Below are positions 37,930-48,967 of a stretch of 64,000 nucleotides of DNA, in pieces. The stretch's first letter is position 1. Each line of letters begins with the position of its first letter. The notes under the pieces are model-generated. The model had not been told where the DNA came from. It was given only the letters and a program-made list of their open reading frames with translations, and did no database searches. The DNA is from Sipunculus nudus (Eukaryota; Annelida; Sipuncula; Golfingiida; Sipunculidae): contig CM049309.1 of assembly GCA_026874595.1 (NCBI GenBank), forward strand, positions 74,880,426 to 74,944,425. The letters are read 5' to 3'. The position numbers and the translations under genes were made by a program.

Positions 37930-40900
37930 GATTCTATCAAGGTACCATTGCTAAACAACTTTTGTTTGTAGGTAATTAATATATTACTAAATGGATAGAG
38001 CAACTGAATGTGAGCATGAAGGACCACAAGACAAAAAAAAGATAAAAAACCACAACATAATTTAGTTTATGTAACAGCTGTACTATTTTCAACCACAAAT
38101 TGTAGAATATGAAAATCTTTTCAGCAAGGGCAGATTTGTGGGTTGCCCCTTCATTTCCCCTTCTCCTATTTTCAACAAAAAATCTGGGAAATAGAAAAAA
38201 AAGGTTTAATACTAAAAGATAGCACTAAAACCACCCCAGACTGCACCATTATGAGCCCCCACCCCCTCTTAATCCACAATCCTCTGTGTGCCAATGGTCA
38301 TGGTGAATGCCAAGGAGAAACCCCTGTTTAAAGATGTAAAGGCACTGTATTTTGATATAATATGAAAGAAACAGCTGTGTATTAATCTATTTACAAAATC
38401 ATTGAAAGTGTTAAATAATGTTTGCAGTGAGAATCATGTGTATGTGTTTCCTGCCTACACAAATTTACAATTATATTATTTCAATTTAAAATTTATAATT
38501 TAGCTTGAGGGGATAAGCCTAACCCAAAGACATCTGACACTAACATCTACAAAGAAACCATTACAGAGTGAAATATACACACTCAAATGCTTAATTAACA
38601 GTGCCTAGGTACAGTATCCATACCAGCTCCATAATATTTTTTTTAATATGCAAATGGCACCACAACAAGCTCAATTCCACAATGTTTGATAGGTGACTGA
38701 TTTTTGCATAAATTTTGGTGATGCTTGTTCCTGCTATATTTGAGATAGTAAGAGTTATTATACAGATGATGGACGAAACCATGCCATCACTTGAGATCAT
38801 ATGTTCACTACCTAATAGTGCTGAATATATCCCCTCACACAGGATAGAAAACTTCACAATGCAGCGGGGTTCAAAAAGCTGAAATCTCATTGATATATCT
38901 AATAATTGAACAATTATATGAAAAAATTGTAAGGTTTGTTTACCTTTAGAAGTTATTTTAGATTTATGAGGCAAATACTTAAGGTTTAAATATTTGCCTG
39001 TATAAATTTAATATATTGTGCCAGGAATATTCCAATAGGGGGTGGTCTGGTTCCAAGATATTCAAATATCCATTATAACTGACAGTGGTGGTAACCAACA
39101 GACCTCTTATGGGGCTTTTTCCTCAGAAATCCCCTTATTACCTGAGTTTAACTGTCAGGAATTATGCAATCAGCAATAGCATGGTACTGTGTGTCCAATG
39201 TATCAACCACTGATCTGTGTAGAATGATAACATCATGGTAAATGTGAGATAACCTAAATTGTCTGACATGTCTAGCTGAATGATCATACATGCAGGAATG
39301 ATCCCCTCAGTAAAAATAAGAGCTGCATAGAAAAATGAATTTGTGAAAAGAGCTACTGAATCCACACAAGATCCTCTTTAAAGGTCATCTGAATAAAAAC
39401 ACTGCTTTATAATTACCTTTCTTCTGAAACATTTGCTCAAAATATATGATATAAAGTACAAATATGTAATTAATAACTTTAATAAAAATGCTTTTTCGTA
39501 AACAAAAATTAAAAATTAGATTAACTGACCTACACTCTACATCAGCCAAATATAACTTGACCACACATGTGCTCCACAGAAGACCAGTGTACTGCCTACC
39601 TATCATGAAGAGTTAATCTCCAGGCATGTGGAGTCACTGCTGTATCAACAATAAGGATTGTAACTGCTCCGACATACGTGTATGGTATGTATAACCATAT
39701 GAAGGCTGACAGGGGTGATGTATGGTATCATTATCAACTGGACCTGAGGTTACCATATGTGTTGGCCTGGCATTTCTTGCCAAATTTGGACATGTGATTA
39801 TTAATGACTAATATATGATTTAATTGAACTGACAACACCCAAAGTTTGGGTAATATGTAAACTCTTACATATAGGGAAATTATGCTGCTTAAATAACATT
39901 TCAATGTAAAAAAAGTTACACTCTTTTTAAATATCTAATAAAAGTTTATTGTTGTACAAGAGATAATTTATTATATGAGACTGTCCAAAAAGAGGTCTAA
40001 CTGATTTCAAATTTCTGCTGTTTGGGATCATTGTTTAACCATGTTTGATGACTGTGAGAAGCAACTAATTGTCAATCATTAACCTGCCACGATTTGAGAT
40101 AGCATCCACTGAAGAAGAGTGAAGACAACCATACTTCAATAAAGTTTTTCAAGATTTCCAAATAGCCTAAATGTCACAACCTTTCAATACTTTATTAGAC
40201 ATAGATAACCTCCTAAGTTACAACCAGTTGTCCAGATACTCCATAGATCATCTGGTGGTCTGATGAAAATTCTCTGTATGCTTTGGTGGACATTATTAGA
40301 TTTGAGCTTGCTACTTTCATTGTCTAAGTCTACCTGCCTTATCATTAAGATATGCCCCATCCTTCTAAGGTTTTCCCTGAAATTTACTCTAAACATAAGG
40401 CCCTAATTTACTTGACTTGCCGGTCGAACTTTGTTATTCTTAGGTCTTATTGCTTGGTGCCAGCTGTTCTGATAACATTAAGTATTACCCATGAATGTTA
40501 CACTTGCAGACCTGTCACAGATAGATTACATGCATGCTTGTTGATTATATAAGCAGTGGTGTACTAGAGAGGAAACCATAAAAAGATTCAATTTAAAATA
40601 AAAATATGTTCTTTAATATTATTAGAATAATATTACATATTTAAATTATGTTCTCTTTTAGAAATCACTTTAGGCATAGCAGAAACAGACAGATATCCTC
40701 CTTTTACAAAAAGTTTGCTCACAGATTAATTAATGAAATGGCCTTGTGAGCCAATTGATAATCAAGTCTTTCTAAATCTAGTACTTTTAATGATATTATT
40801 GTCAAATTAATCATAAGAATTTGACATCTGAAAGATCATTGAGGTGAAAATTCTGTGATAGTTTATACTGTGCACAGCAGTCAGTTATCAATGAATCTCA

Positions 40901-41553
40901 GTTGTGTTCAAATGATATAATACCATCAAAAGTAATTCCTCCTGAATGCCTACAATGCCACCTGTAGGGCATCTGACAAACTAGATCCTCTAAAAAGGGT
41001 CTCAAGCTGAATAACATGTCATTCTTAGTATTACAATTTGAGCGTATTTATATACGTGAAATTGTCTTCTTTGGTATTAGCTTTAAACAGAGCAAAATAA
41101 TATTTGTTTTCCTTTTTCATGTCAACACAATGCATATTGTGAACAGAACATAGCTGCACATGGTATTCTTTTTAAAGGATTAATTCTACTAATACTGATT
41201 ATTTCTTTCATATTAAGCTGATTTACTGACATATGACATAATTAAAGGAATCATCCCTTGCAAAAATAGCACTAAAGAAACAAATGCTTAAATGGGATAT
41301 TGCCATGTAGTTTAATATTTAATGGCCCATTAAAAACGTGCTTAATCTTATGTGATGGGTAGTTAAAATAATACACTTTTTTGAAAATGTACTTGTTTTT
41401 AATAGATTTTGAAATGAATGATGATTTCACTGACATGCGCACCAGCAGAAAGAACTCTTTACCAAATTTATAATGGTATCTTCTTAGTGGGTTATAATAT
41501 AAATTTAAACATCTTCTGGACTTTTTTACATATAGGAGCTGATGATACTACCT
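37930..41553. other. Intronic non-coding DNA, no feature seen
   Basis: AT-rich. The longest frame (38591-38974, minus, 127 codons) has no recognisable domain and lacks good splice borders, so it is left out as chance or relic. Confidence 0.4.
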
Positions 41554-42836
41554 TTAAAGGAGCAAAATAGAGAAACAGGTGAGTGTCTTACTGTGCTGGA
41601 ACAGCAGTGCCTGGAATGCTACCTTAAAAACAGTAGAGTAATGGATGACTGACTTACACTCAGTCACAGAAACTGAAATGGCATGCAGTGCCAGGGATGT
41701 TACCTTAAAAAACAGTAACATAGAGTTATGAACTACTGACTCACAGGGACCGGAGCAGCAGTACCAGGGAAGGTACCTTAACAAGTGACCCATGGGTCAT
41801 GATGCTCAGCTGACTGGGAAGAGATTCACAAAAGGAAATTTTATCATCTGAAAGGTAGTATATACCCATTCAACTGAAGCATCAAACAGATTAACCAACA
41901 GGCCAAGATTGTGTCTGCATTTATATATATTTCAAAAATAGAGAAAAAATGCGTAAACTTAAAGAAAATACAGGTGGCTCCACCAGTCTGCAGAAACTAA
42001 TAAAAACACTTAATGGTCAATATCCATGCAAAGAAGCATGGTGGTCACTGGATTAGTTGTTCAGATACTTCAGCATTTGTATCAAATTGTCCATTATTCT
42101 GAGGGATACTTCGGAGTCCTATAGCTTGAAGGATATGGGAAACAGATACCTAATTTCAGGTTTCCACAGAAACTTTTCATGGGCCTCCTTGCATGACAAG
42201 AATGAAGATTCTAGGTCCAGTTGTTACTATTTGTACCCTGTTGACAGATAACCACATCTTAAAAGGTCTCAAAAATAGAGAAAACTATTCGTAAAAAATC
42301 GAAAAATATAGGTGGCGCCACCAGTCTGCAGAAACTGTTGAAACAACTCATGATCAATATGTATGCCAAAAATCATGACCATCAGTGATGTAGTTAATGA
42401 GATATTAAAGTTTTTGTATGAAATTTTTTACTATTCTGGGGGGTAATTTGGGGCCCCATAGCTCAAAGGATATGGGTAACAGAGACCTAATTTCAGGTTT
42501 CCATGGAGACTTTTCATAGGTCTCTCACTGTGTCAAGAATGAAGATTCTAGGTCCAGCGGTTACGATTTGTGCCTAGTTAACGAACAGACAGACACACCG
42601 TCGAAGGACAAAGAGTGATCGCTATAACTCAGCATGACTGAAAGTCAGCTGAGCTAAAAACAGAAACTTAGAGTAATGGATGACTGACTCACAGAAACCA
42701 GAACAGAAGTGCCAGGGATGGTACCTTAAAAAACAGTAAAACAGAGTAATGGATGACTGACTCACAGAAACCGTAACGGCAGTTCCAGTGATGGTACCTC
42801 AAAACAGTAACGTAGAGTAATGGATGAAGGACTTAC
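41554..42836 (-). repeat. 71-73-bp tandem array copied from the 3' end and donor of the adjacent exon
   Basis: Read on the minus strand, each unit repeats the last bases of exon 42837-42979 and its donor. The exon ends ...ACAGCTGTCACAGTCTCT|GTAAGT. The next copy (42766-42797) ends ACTGCCGTTACGGTTTCT|GTGAGT, which also reads T-A-V-T-V-S. Further copies lie at 42693-42724, 41745-41776 and, more decayed, near 41660-41705 and 41580-41640. Each complete copy is preceded by an acceptor-like tract (for example TTTTTTAAG or GTTTTGAG) and so forms a potential 32-nt mini-exon. A family A element (41780-42657) splits the array. The array is seen directly; use of these sites in transcripts is unknown. 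Confidence 0.85.
41780..42657 (+). mobile_element. Family A Helentron/HINE-like element inserted in the exon-derived array
   Basis: The left end AACAAGTGACCCATGGGTCA continues to GCTCAGCTGACTG. The right end AGTCAGCTGAGCTAA gives the inverted 12-13-bp subterminal repeat. Two internal units hold 'aggtggcgccaccagtctgc' and 'gacctaatttcaggtttcc'. The flanks are informative. The array unit 'ggtaccttaaaaaacag' is cut to 'ggtacctt' before the element and resumes as 'aaaacag' after it. This gives an empty-site view, with insertion next to TT, the target reported for Helentron-type elements. The left stem of the 3' hairpin has one mismatch (TAACTCAG). Confidence 0.75.
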
Positions 42837-42979
42837 AGAGACTGTGACAGCTGTGGTCTGCTTTCTCAGAGACGCCATGTCTGTACATACGTTAGTGAGC
42901 TCTTGGTCTATGTGTATGTCTCTCTCATCTTCTTCCAGGATCACTGCAGACAGTGTACTCCAAAGGCCACTATCTTCGA
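42837..42979 (-). CDS. Internal coding exon of the Cobl-like gene (143 nt)
   Basis: The acceptor GTCTTTTCAG lies just before 42979 and the donor TCT|GTAAGT at 42837/42836. The exon begins with two bases (TC) completing a codon with the G left by exon 63107 (giving Val). It then reads EDSGLWSTLSAVILEEDERD through to ...TTAVTVS, ending in phase 0. Both junctions match the neighbouring exons exactly. The segment is acidic (LEEDERD) with a short helical look, and has no domain I recognise. Its last 18 bases and donor are duplicated downstream in the 41554-42836 array. Confidence 0.8.
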
Positions 42980-43129
42980 CTGAAAAGACATTATAATAAT
43001 TACTGATAAATACAGATACAGAACAACTTGCAGACCGGCCAAGCTGTTGGCAATTATATTTCCCACTAAAAAATATATATTAATTAAATGTAATGCCATC
43101 CCAGGATAAATGTCAGTAACTGGTAATTA

Positions 43130-43632
43130 TGGAAAATATGACTTGTCCATAGTAAAAGTCTGTCCAGTGAATGGTGTGTATTCTTTATCCTTATATCTCC
43201 ACCAACACTTGTATCAACATCCACTCCAAAAATGTTTGCAACCCAAAATTTAAGCAATCTGTATCATATTAATACACATAAATAGACTGATATACATTGA
43301 AAGCATTGGGTGACACTGACTACACACATAATTTGAAACAAGGAAAAAAGGAAATGCCTACTGCCTTTCATTCCATATTTTCATTGGAAAATATGACTTG
43401 TCCATAGTAAAAGTCTGTCCAGTGAATGGTGTGTATTCTTTATCCTTATATCTCCACCAACACTTGTATCAACATCCACTCCAAAAATGTTTGCAACCCA
43501 AAATTTAAGCAATCTGTATCATATTAATACACATAAATAGACTGATATACATTGAAAGCATTGGGTGACACTGACTACACACATAATTTGAAACAAGGAA
43601 AAAAGGAAATGCCTACTGCCTTTCATTCCATA
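43130..43632. repeat. Apparently perfect 248-bp tandem duplication
   Basis: 43130-43377 and 43385-43632 appear identical base for base and are separated by 7 bp (period 255). They lie in the intron 150 bp upstream of exon 42837-42979. Lack of divergence, against the strongly decayed repeats elsewhere, means a very recent duplication or an assembly artefact. The 76-codon frame at 43552-43782 spans the right edge and is not considered a gene. Confidence 0.95.
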
Positions 43633-46529
43633 AAAAAGTTGAACAAAAATCATCAATTTTTGGAGCAGTTGTCTTGTAGAAAAACTAATAACGATGTGTA
43701 TGTTCAGTGGTTATCAGAAACAGGTATCACTGACAAGCCCAAAACTGACAACTCAGATTCCCAATCAATATGTTATGTCTAATGGTATATTGAGTGTGAA
43801 CTAATTGAAGTTTAAACCTATGACTACCTTAGAATTATGTTCAGTCATGTAGCAAGAGTATTGCATACAGACTGGACCGGGTTATACAGCATGTTTTTTC
43901 AAGGTAAGATTCTCACAAACTAAAACCAGCCTGACAGAGTCAGAGATGCTTGCACTATCTTAGATTGTTCATCATAACTAATTAAACAATATCAATCTAT
44001 TAATGAGCTTGACATGCTATCTACTCTGATCTGTATGACTGTAGGCTATATACTGAGATGCAGGCCTCCAGGGTACTGGTAATTAAGTAATGGATACAAG
44101 TACCTTCAAAGAACACTGTTATAAGGTTGTGTGTACGAACAGCATTTGGTAAATGTGAACACTAATGAACAACAGCATACATGTACACATCTGGAGAACC
44201 AATATGACAAAGCAAAATAAAGGTTTACTCACAAGAAATATCCAGGTTTTAAAAAGCTGCTTGTCATATTTTCATGGCACCTGGTGACACTCTGGTATTT
44301 TGAAATGGATGAGACTATATTTTTAAGACTAACATTACAGTCTGAGTAATAAAGGAAATGAGAAATAAAAACATGTCTAGATTTTTATGAGACTGTCTTC
44401 CTGCTCTTCTGCGAGTCAGCTTCATAGTGATATTACAAATTCCACCAACTATTACATCAAAATAGCATGTTTTTAACCAAATTAAAAGAGGCCATTCGTA
44501 ACTGCCATCCCCTAAAAGTCTGTCTCAATGCTCCATTCTTACATACTCCATCAGTGCTGAGCAAATACCTAAAGAAAAATAGAAATAGCAATAAAATCTG
44601 TTGGTTCATTTCCAGCAGCGGGCTATATGTGGAGCCAAACGATGAGCAGTGAAAAATTATAGATATAAGAAAAAATTAAACTTCAATTTCTTCTAGTGTT
44701 ATTGAAGCTGTATCAATAGGCTGCCAAGCGCTGTCAGTCAATAATTTGTAATTCATTAACGATACACACCATCTGAGCCAGCAGGAAAATTCCACTCGGA
44801 AGCTAATCCTGGGACACCAACCTCAGTGTGCACAAAAAAATAAAACTGACATTTCAACAAAGCAGCAGTGACACCTGATTATTTGTACAGGCGTGGAGTT
44901 AAACCTGAGACCAGATGTAAATGTCTCAGGTCATGGCCGTCATTGTGTGCTGGAAAGTGATAACACCCAAAGCTGCAGGACTGTGCTACACAGATATCAA
45001 TCAAGTTAAAATAAAATGTGAAAATCAAGGACTGAGTTAGAGATTTATGGTGTAATTTTGTTTAATCATAAAATGTTAATCTGACTGCAGAGAACAGGGT
45101 TCCATGTTATCCCTTTTCTACCTCAACTGCCATGTTGGGTAGGTATTTAATAATATTCAAACACCCAAATTTGTTATTCACCTGCATGCCTAAAAAATTA
45201 ATTTGGGTTTTAACTAATGAAAACTTGACAACTTATATGAACATCATTGTTCTTTCCACTATGGTGGGCATAATAATTTCTGGGTATATTTTTCCACAAA
45301 GAGACTACATACAGAAACTTTTCTGCAGTGATTGAATTGTGTACATTGATAATAATTTAGAAGGACACAAATAACACATTACCAGCAGATAATGCGAATA
45401 AAACAGTTTACTATGGGAGAAGTAGCCAATTTTTTATAACCTGTTAACTGAAGTGCTACAACTGCACAACAGCCAAAGATATCTTAAGTTAAGCCCTGGG
45501 GAACACATGTGGTCCTCTAAGATCTACATCTGCAGTCCTCAATTTTCTGAGATGACTGAAGAATCAGCAGTAAGTTCTGCACCATTTACATTCTCTGAAG
45601 TTCATGTCATGCCCGTAACAACTTTTAAATGATACTACTAATATCAAAGACTGTGGTGGAACCATCTGGTTCAAAATAATTCCAAGGAGTTGAACATGAA
45701 ACTCATGGTTTTGTTGAGAGGTAGGATTTTACTGAAGCCAATATAACTTGTGACTATTTGTTGTCTTGAAACTACTGAAGATATAGTGCAATTGTACAGT
45801 TGCTCTTTGACAAACTCTCTAAACATGTGTTCCATCCCTTAATGAGCATGGTTTTCATACTGTGTGGCAATGCAATCCTAAATACCATCCAGAAACCATG
45901 AAGGATCACTTGCTTTTCATATTTCTCAGATGAGCAGGAACATATTTCTGTTGTTTAGCCTCACAGTCACCATGTCTACAGATGCTCAATATGACAGTCT
46001 AAAACATCTTCCCACAATCATGGGGAATAATTTATTATTGATATTTCCTTTCACAAGACATTCATCATGTGACAAGAAGCATACTTCTGTAGTTAATTAA
46101 CTCACACTGTGTATCAATTCAACTGAATATTCACGGATCCAGTCAATAACAGGCTGACACTTTAATTACTTTTTACATACTTTTTTCCTACTCAAAAACA
46201 ATATTTTTTCAGGTAATACTGAAAACCTTATGGAAAATGTCCCTGATTCTTTATTTACTAATGGTCTTTAATTCACTACAACTAAGATGCTATCTTGGTT
46301 AAGTCTAGTAGAATACTACCTGATGCCGTTATTTCTGGGAAATACCAAATACATATTTAACATTTTTTATTATCATAACTCATGTAAACAGACCCAATGC
46401 TCACCTGTGAATATTTTCTATAGGAATAACCATAAAAAGCAAGAATGATTCAATGTCATGCACAGTGAGGTTTAAATCAAACTGACAAAATAAATGGAGT
46501 TTTAATTCAGTCACAATTTGTGAAAAACC
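43633..46529. other. Intronic non-coding DNA, no feature seen
   Basis: AT-rich with only short frames. No exon, array or element end supported. Confidence 0.45.
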
Positions 46530-46890
46530 ATAATCAGACCTTGACCTTTTGCCCCAAATAAACTGGTTCATTCTAGAGTATTAAAAGGTAACTCAAATGT
46601 GAATTTTATCTCAGCTAATCACTTCAAATTGGAGTTACCATCTGGTCACCAATAAATTTGACCTGCAAACTTTGACAACCTGACCCCAAAATAAATATGG
46701 TGTTTCAACAGCACTGAGCTCCATGTGAAGTTTGAAAACAATTAATCAGTCAAAACAGGAATTCATCATCTGAAAATCAAACTGATAAAAAATTTCATCT
46801 ACAGCCTTGACCTTTTACCTCCAGACACCAAAACTAAAAGGATTCTTCCATTAATTAGTGATGGGTTATATACATGTGAAAATTAAATTA
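46530..46890. repeat. Decayed 'ccttgaccttttgccccaaa' repeat
   Basis: Text such as 'accttgaccttttgcccca', 'ttggagttaccatctggtc' and 'tgaccccaaaataaat' matches the 23400-24180 repeat in style. It appears to be about two degraded units. Ends cannot be placed exactly. Confidence 0.5.
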
Positions 46891-47157
46891 TAAATATTAA
46901 TCAATCCAAAGACTTGCAAGATATATACAGGTTGCACAAGAGAAAATAACTGAAAACTGGACATAAATCCCATGCTACATCATAAACTAGGCCTACAGGC
47001 CTAATGCGAACCTGTGCAAAGTTTGGGAGTGTGAATGAAGGTTTATTTTTAAAATTTAATATTGATCCTCTTAAGTCCTGCATATCTACCTTAGTCATTA
47101 TGATTTAAGCAAAATGGACGTTTCGGACCTGCAAGTTTTAGACTAGGCTATTTTAAA

Positions 47158-48225
47158 ACTAGAATATGGGTAGTTGACAAGCGACTATGTGTATCTGCAG
47201 AAATCAGAGTGGGACGGGTGAAGTGAGGCATGGATTAAGTGGCAAGGGGAATAGAGTGAGGTGTGTTGCATATTAGCATGGATGTGACTGCAACGTAAAC
47301 ATGAATGTAGGTGGTGCGACCTGTCATAAAATAGAGAAAATTGTCCAGGATGTATAAACCTGCAAAATTTCAGGTGGATAAGTCAAACCACTTCTGAGAT
47401 ATGAGTGATTTTATCCCAAGGCAGATGAACAGATGGACACTGCATAAATGGTTGCAGGTGGCACCACCAGTTTTGCCTATGATGGAGAGCTATGTGAGAT
47501 CTATACACATGCAAAATTTTTGCCCAATCGGTCAAACGGTTCCCGAGATATGAGCTTGGATGTCTGCAGAGCAAACGGGAATGTAGGGGGTGCCACCTGT
47601 CATACAATCAAGAAAGCTGTCCAGGATGTATAAACCTGCAAAATTTCAGGTGGATAAGTCAAACCACTGCTGAGATATGAGTGATTTTATCCCAAGACAG
47701 ATGAACAGATGGACGCTGTGCATAAATTGTTGCAGGTGGTGCCACCAGTTTTGCCTATGATGAAGAGCTATGTGAGATCTATACACATGCAAAATTTTGG
47801 CCCACTAGGTCAAACAGTTCCCGAGATATGAGCTTGGATGTCTGCAGAGTAAACCTGAATGTAGGTGACTCCACCTGTTATAAAATCGAGAAAGCTGTCC
47901 AGGATGTATAAACCTGCAAAATTTCAGGTGGAAAAGTCAAACCACTGCTGAGATACGAGTGATTTATCCCAAGGCAGATGAACAGATGAACGCTGTGCAA
48001 AAATGGTTGCAGGTGGCGCCATCATTTTTAGTGTATGTTATAAAGCTATCAAAGGGCTACATTTGTGCAAAATTTTTAGCCTGATCGGTCAAACGGTATG
48101 GGATATGTGGGTTTATGGGAACAGACACACAAATGAACGCTGGGCAGCCAGGAAAGGTCAGTGGCAAACCAAAAATGAGGGCGCAGCAGTTCAAATGTGA
48201 CCTGATGATAAACCCAATTCGCTTT
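47158..48225 (+). mobile_element. Family B Helentron/HINE-like element, 3'-truncated copy
   Basis: It starts ACTAGAATATGGGTAG, then a degraded hairpin (GTAGTTG...CGACTAT), and continues as in the copy at 51799. Internal units of about 275 bp pair two motifs: 'gcaggtggcaccaccagttt' (47455, 47732, 48009) and 'gtaggtggtgcgacctgtc'-type text (47308, 47584, 47861). Each unit also has 'ggtcaaacggttcccgagat' and 'cagatgaacagatggacgc'. The right end matches the 51799 copy as far as 'gcgcagcagttcaaatgtgacc' and then diverges, so the CG-rich tail and terminal hairpin are missing. Frames inside (61-77 codons) are repeat-derived. Confidence 0.65.
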
Positions 48226-48299
48226 AAATACAAACTAAGTTTTTTCAAACAGTTGAAAGATATAGTTCCAATAATCTGGGAATTCTGCATCTAGACATT

Positions 48300-48342
48300 G
48301 TGTCTAGACATCTAGACGCTGTGTCTAGATGTCTAGACACAT
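48300..48342. repeat. Perfect 18-bp inverted repeat rich in TCTAGA
   Basis: The arm TGTGTCTAGACATCTAGA (48300-48317) is followed by a 7-nt spacer and its exact complement TCTAGATGTCTAGACACA (48325-48342). More TCTAGAC copies lie on both sides (about 48290 and 48345-48352). The arms are themselves near-palindromic, so several alternative foldings exist. It lies just right of the truncated family B element. Confidence 0.9.
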
Positions 48343-48639
48343 GGTCTAGACACCTGCCAGAGCCAGGTCAGTTGCCATTGTGCTGTCTGGACCCCACCTG
48401 TTTGTACTGAGTGACCTCTTGACTTGGCTGCTGAAACTCAGCATGTTGTCAAATCTGTTTTCAAACACAGAAAGCCTTTTTCAATTGGCTACAATGCTTT
48501 TTTAAAGCTGTATTTACCCAATCTATTCTTATAAAACTGGCAGAACCCTACCATAGAATAATTCTTGTAAAGTTTAAACCAATCAGCTTAACAGTTTCAT
48601 CATAAATCAGTGTATAAGCTAGAAGAGTTTAAAATTACA

Positions 48640-48967
48640 TTTTCGCTTGTAAAAAACAAGTCAATGTAGGTGGCTACCAATACCTCAATTTCAGATATGA
48701 CATATGTGACAAACATTGGTATAAAATTTGGTGATTATAGCTCTAGCCGTTTCTGAGAGTATAATTTTAGTGTGCTTTTTTGGACAGATGACTAAGTTCA
48801 ACCTCCTGTAACTCGGCCATAAATCTCCGAACTGGAACAATTCGAACAAAATTGAGAAAGATTGTTCCAGGGATCATTTCTGTGAAATATTGGACAATTT
48901 GGCCGGACAGTTTCGGAGGAGAAGATTTTTAAAGCTTTTTCAGCTTTTTCCCTATAAAATCTAAGAA
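48640..48967. repeat. Decayed repeat related to families A and B
   Basis: Contains 'acaagtcaatgtaggtggc' (compare the family A start and the 'aggtggc' motif), 'ctgtaactcggccat' and 'tttcggaggagaagattt' (compare 'cggttacggaggag' in the family B copy). Probably a truncated relative directly abutting the family A element at 48968. Confidence 0.4.

Noticed and set aside
38591-38974. A 127-codon minus-strand frame in the gene's orientation
   Set aside because: Composition is ordinary AT-rich translation, with no GTRAGT donor or pyrimidine-tract acceptor in matching phase that I could find.
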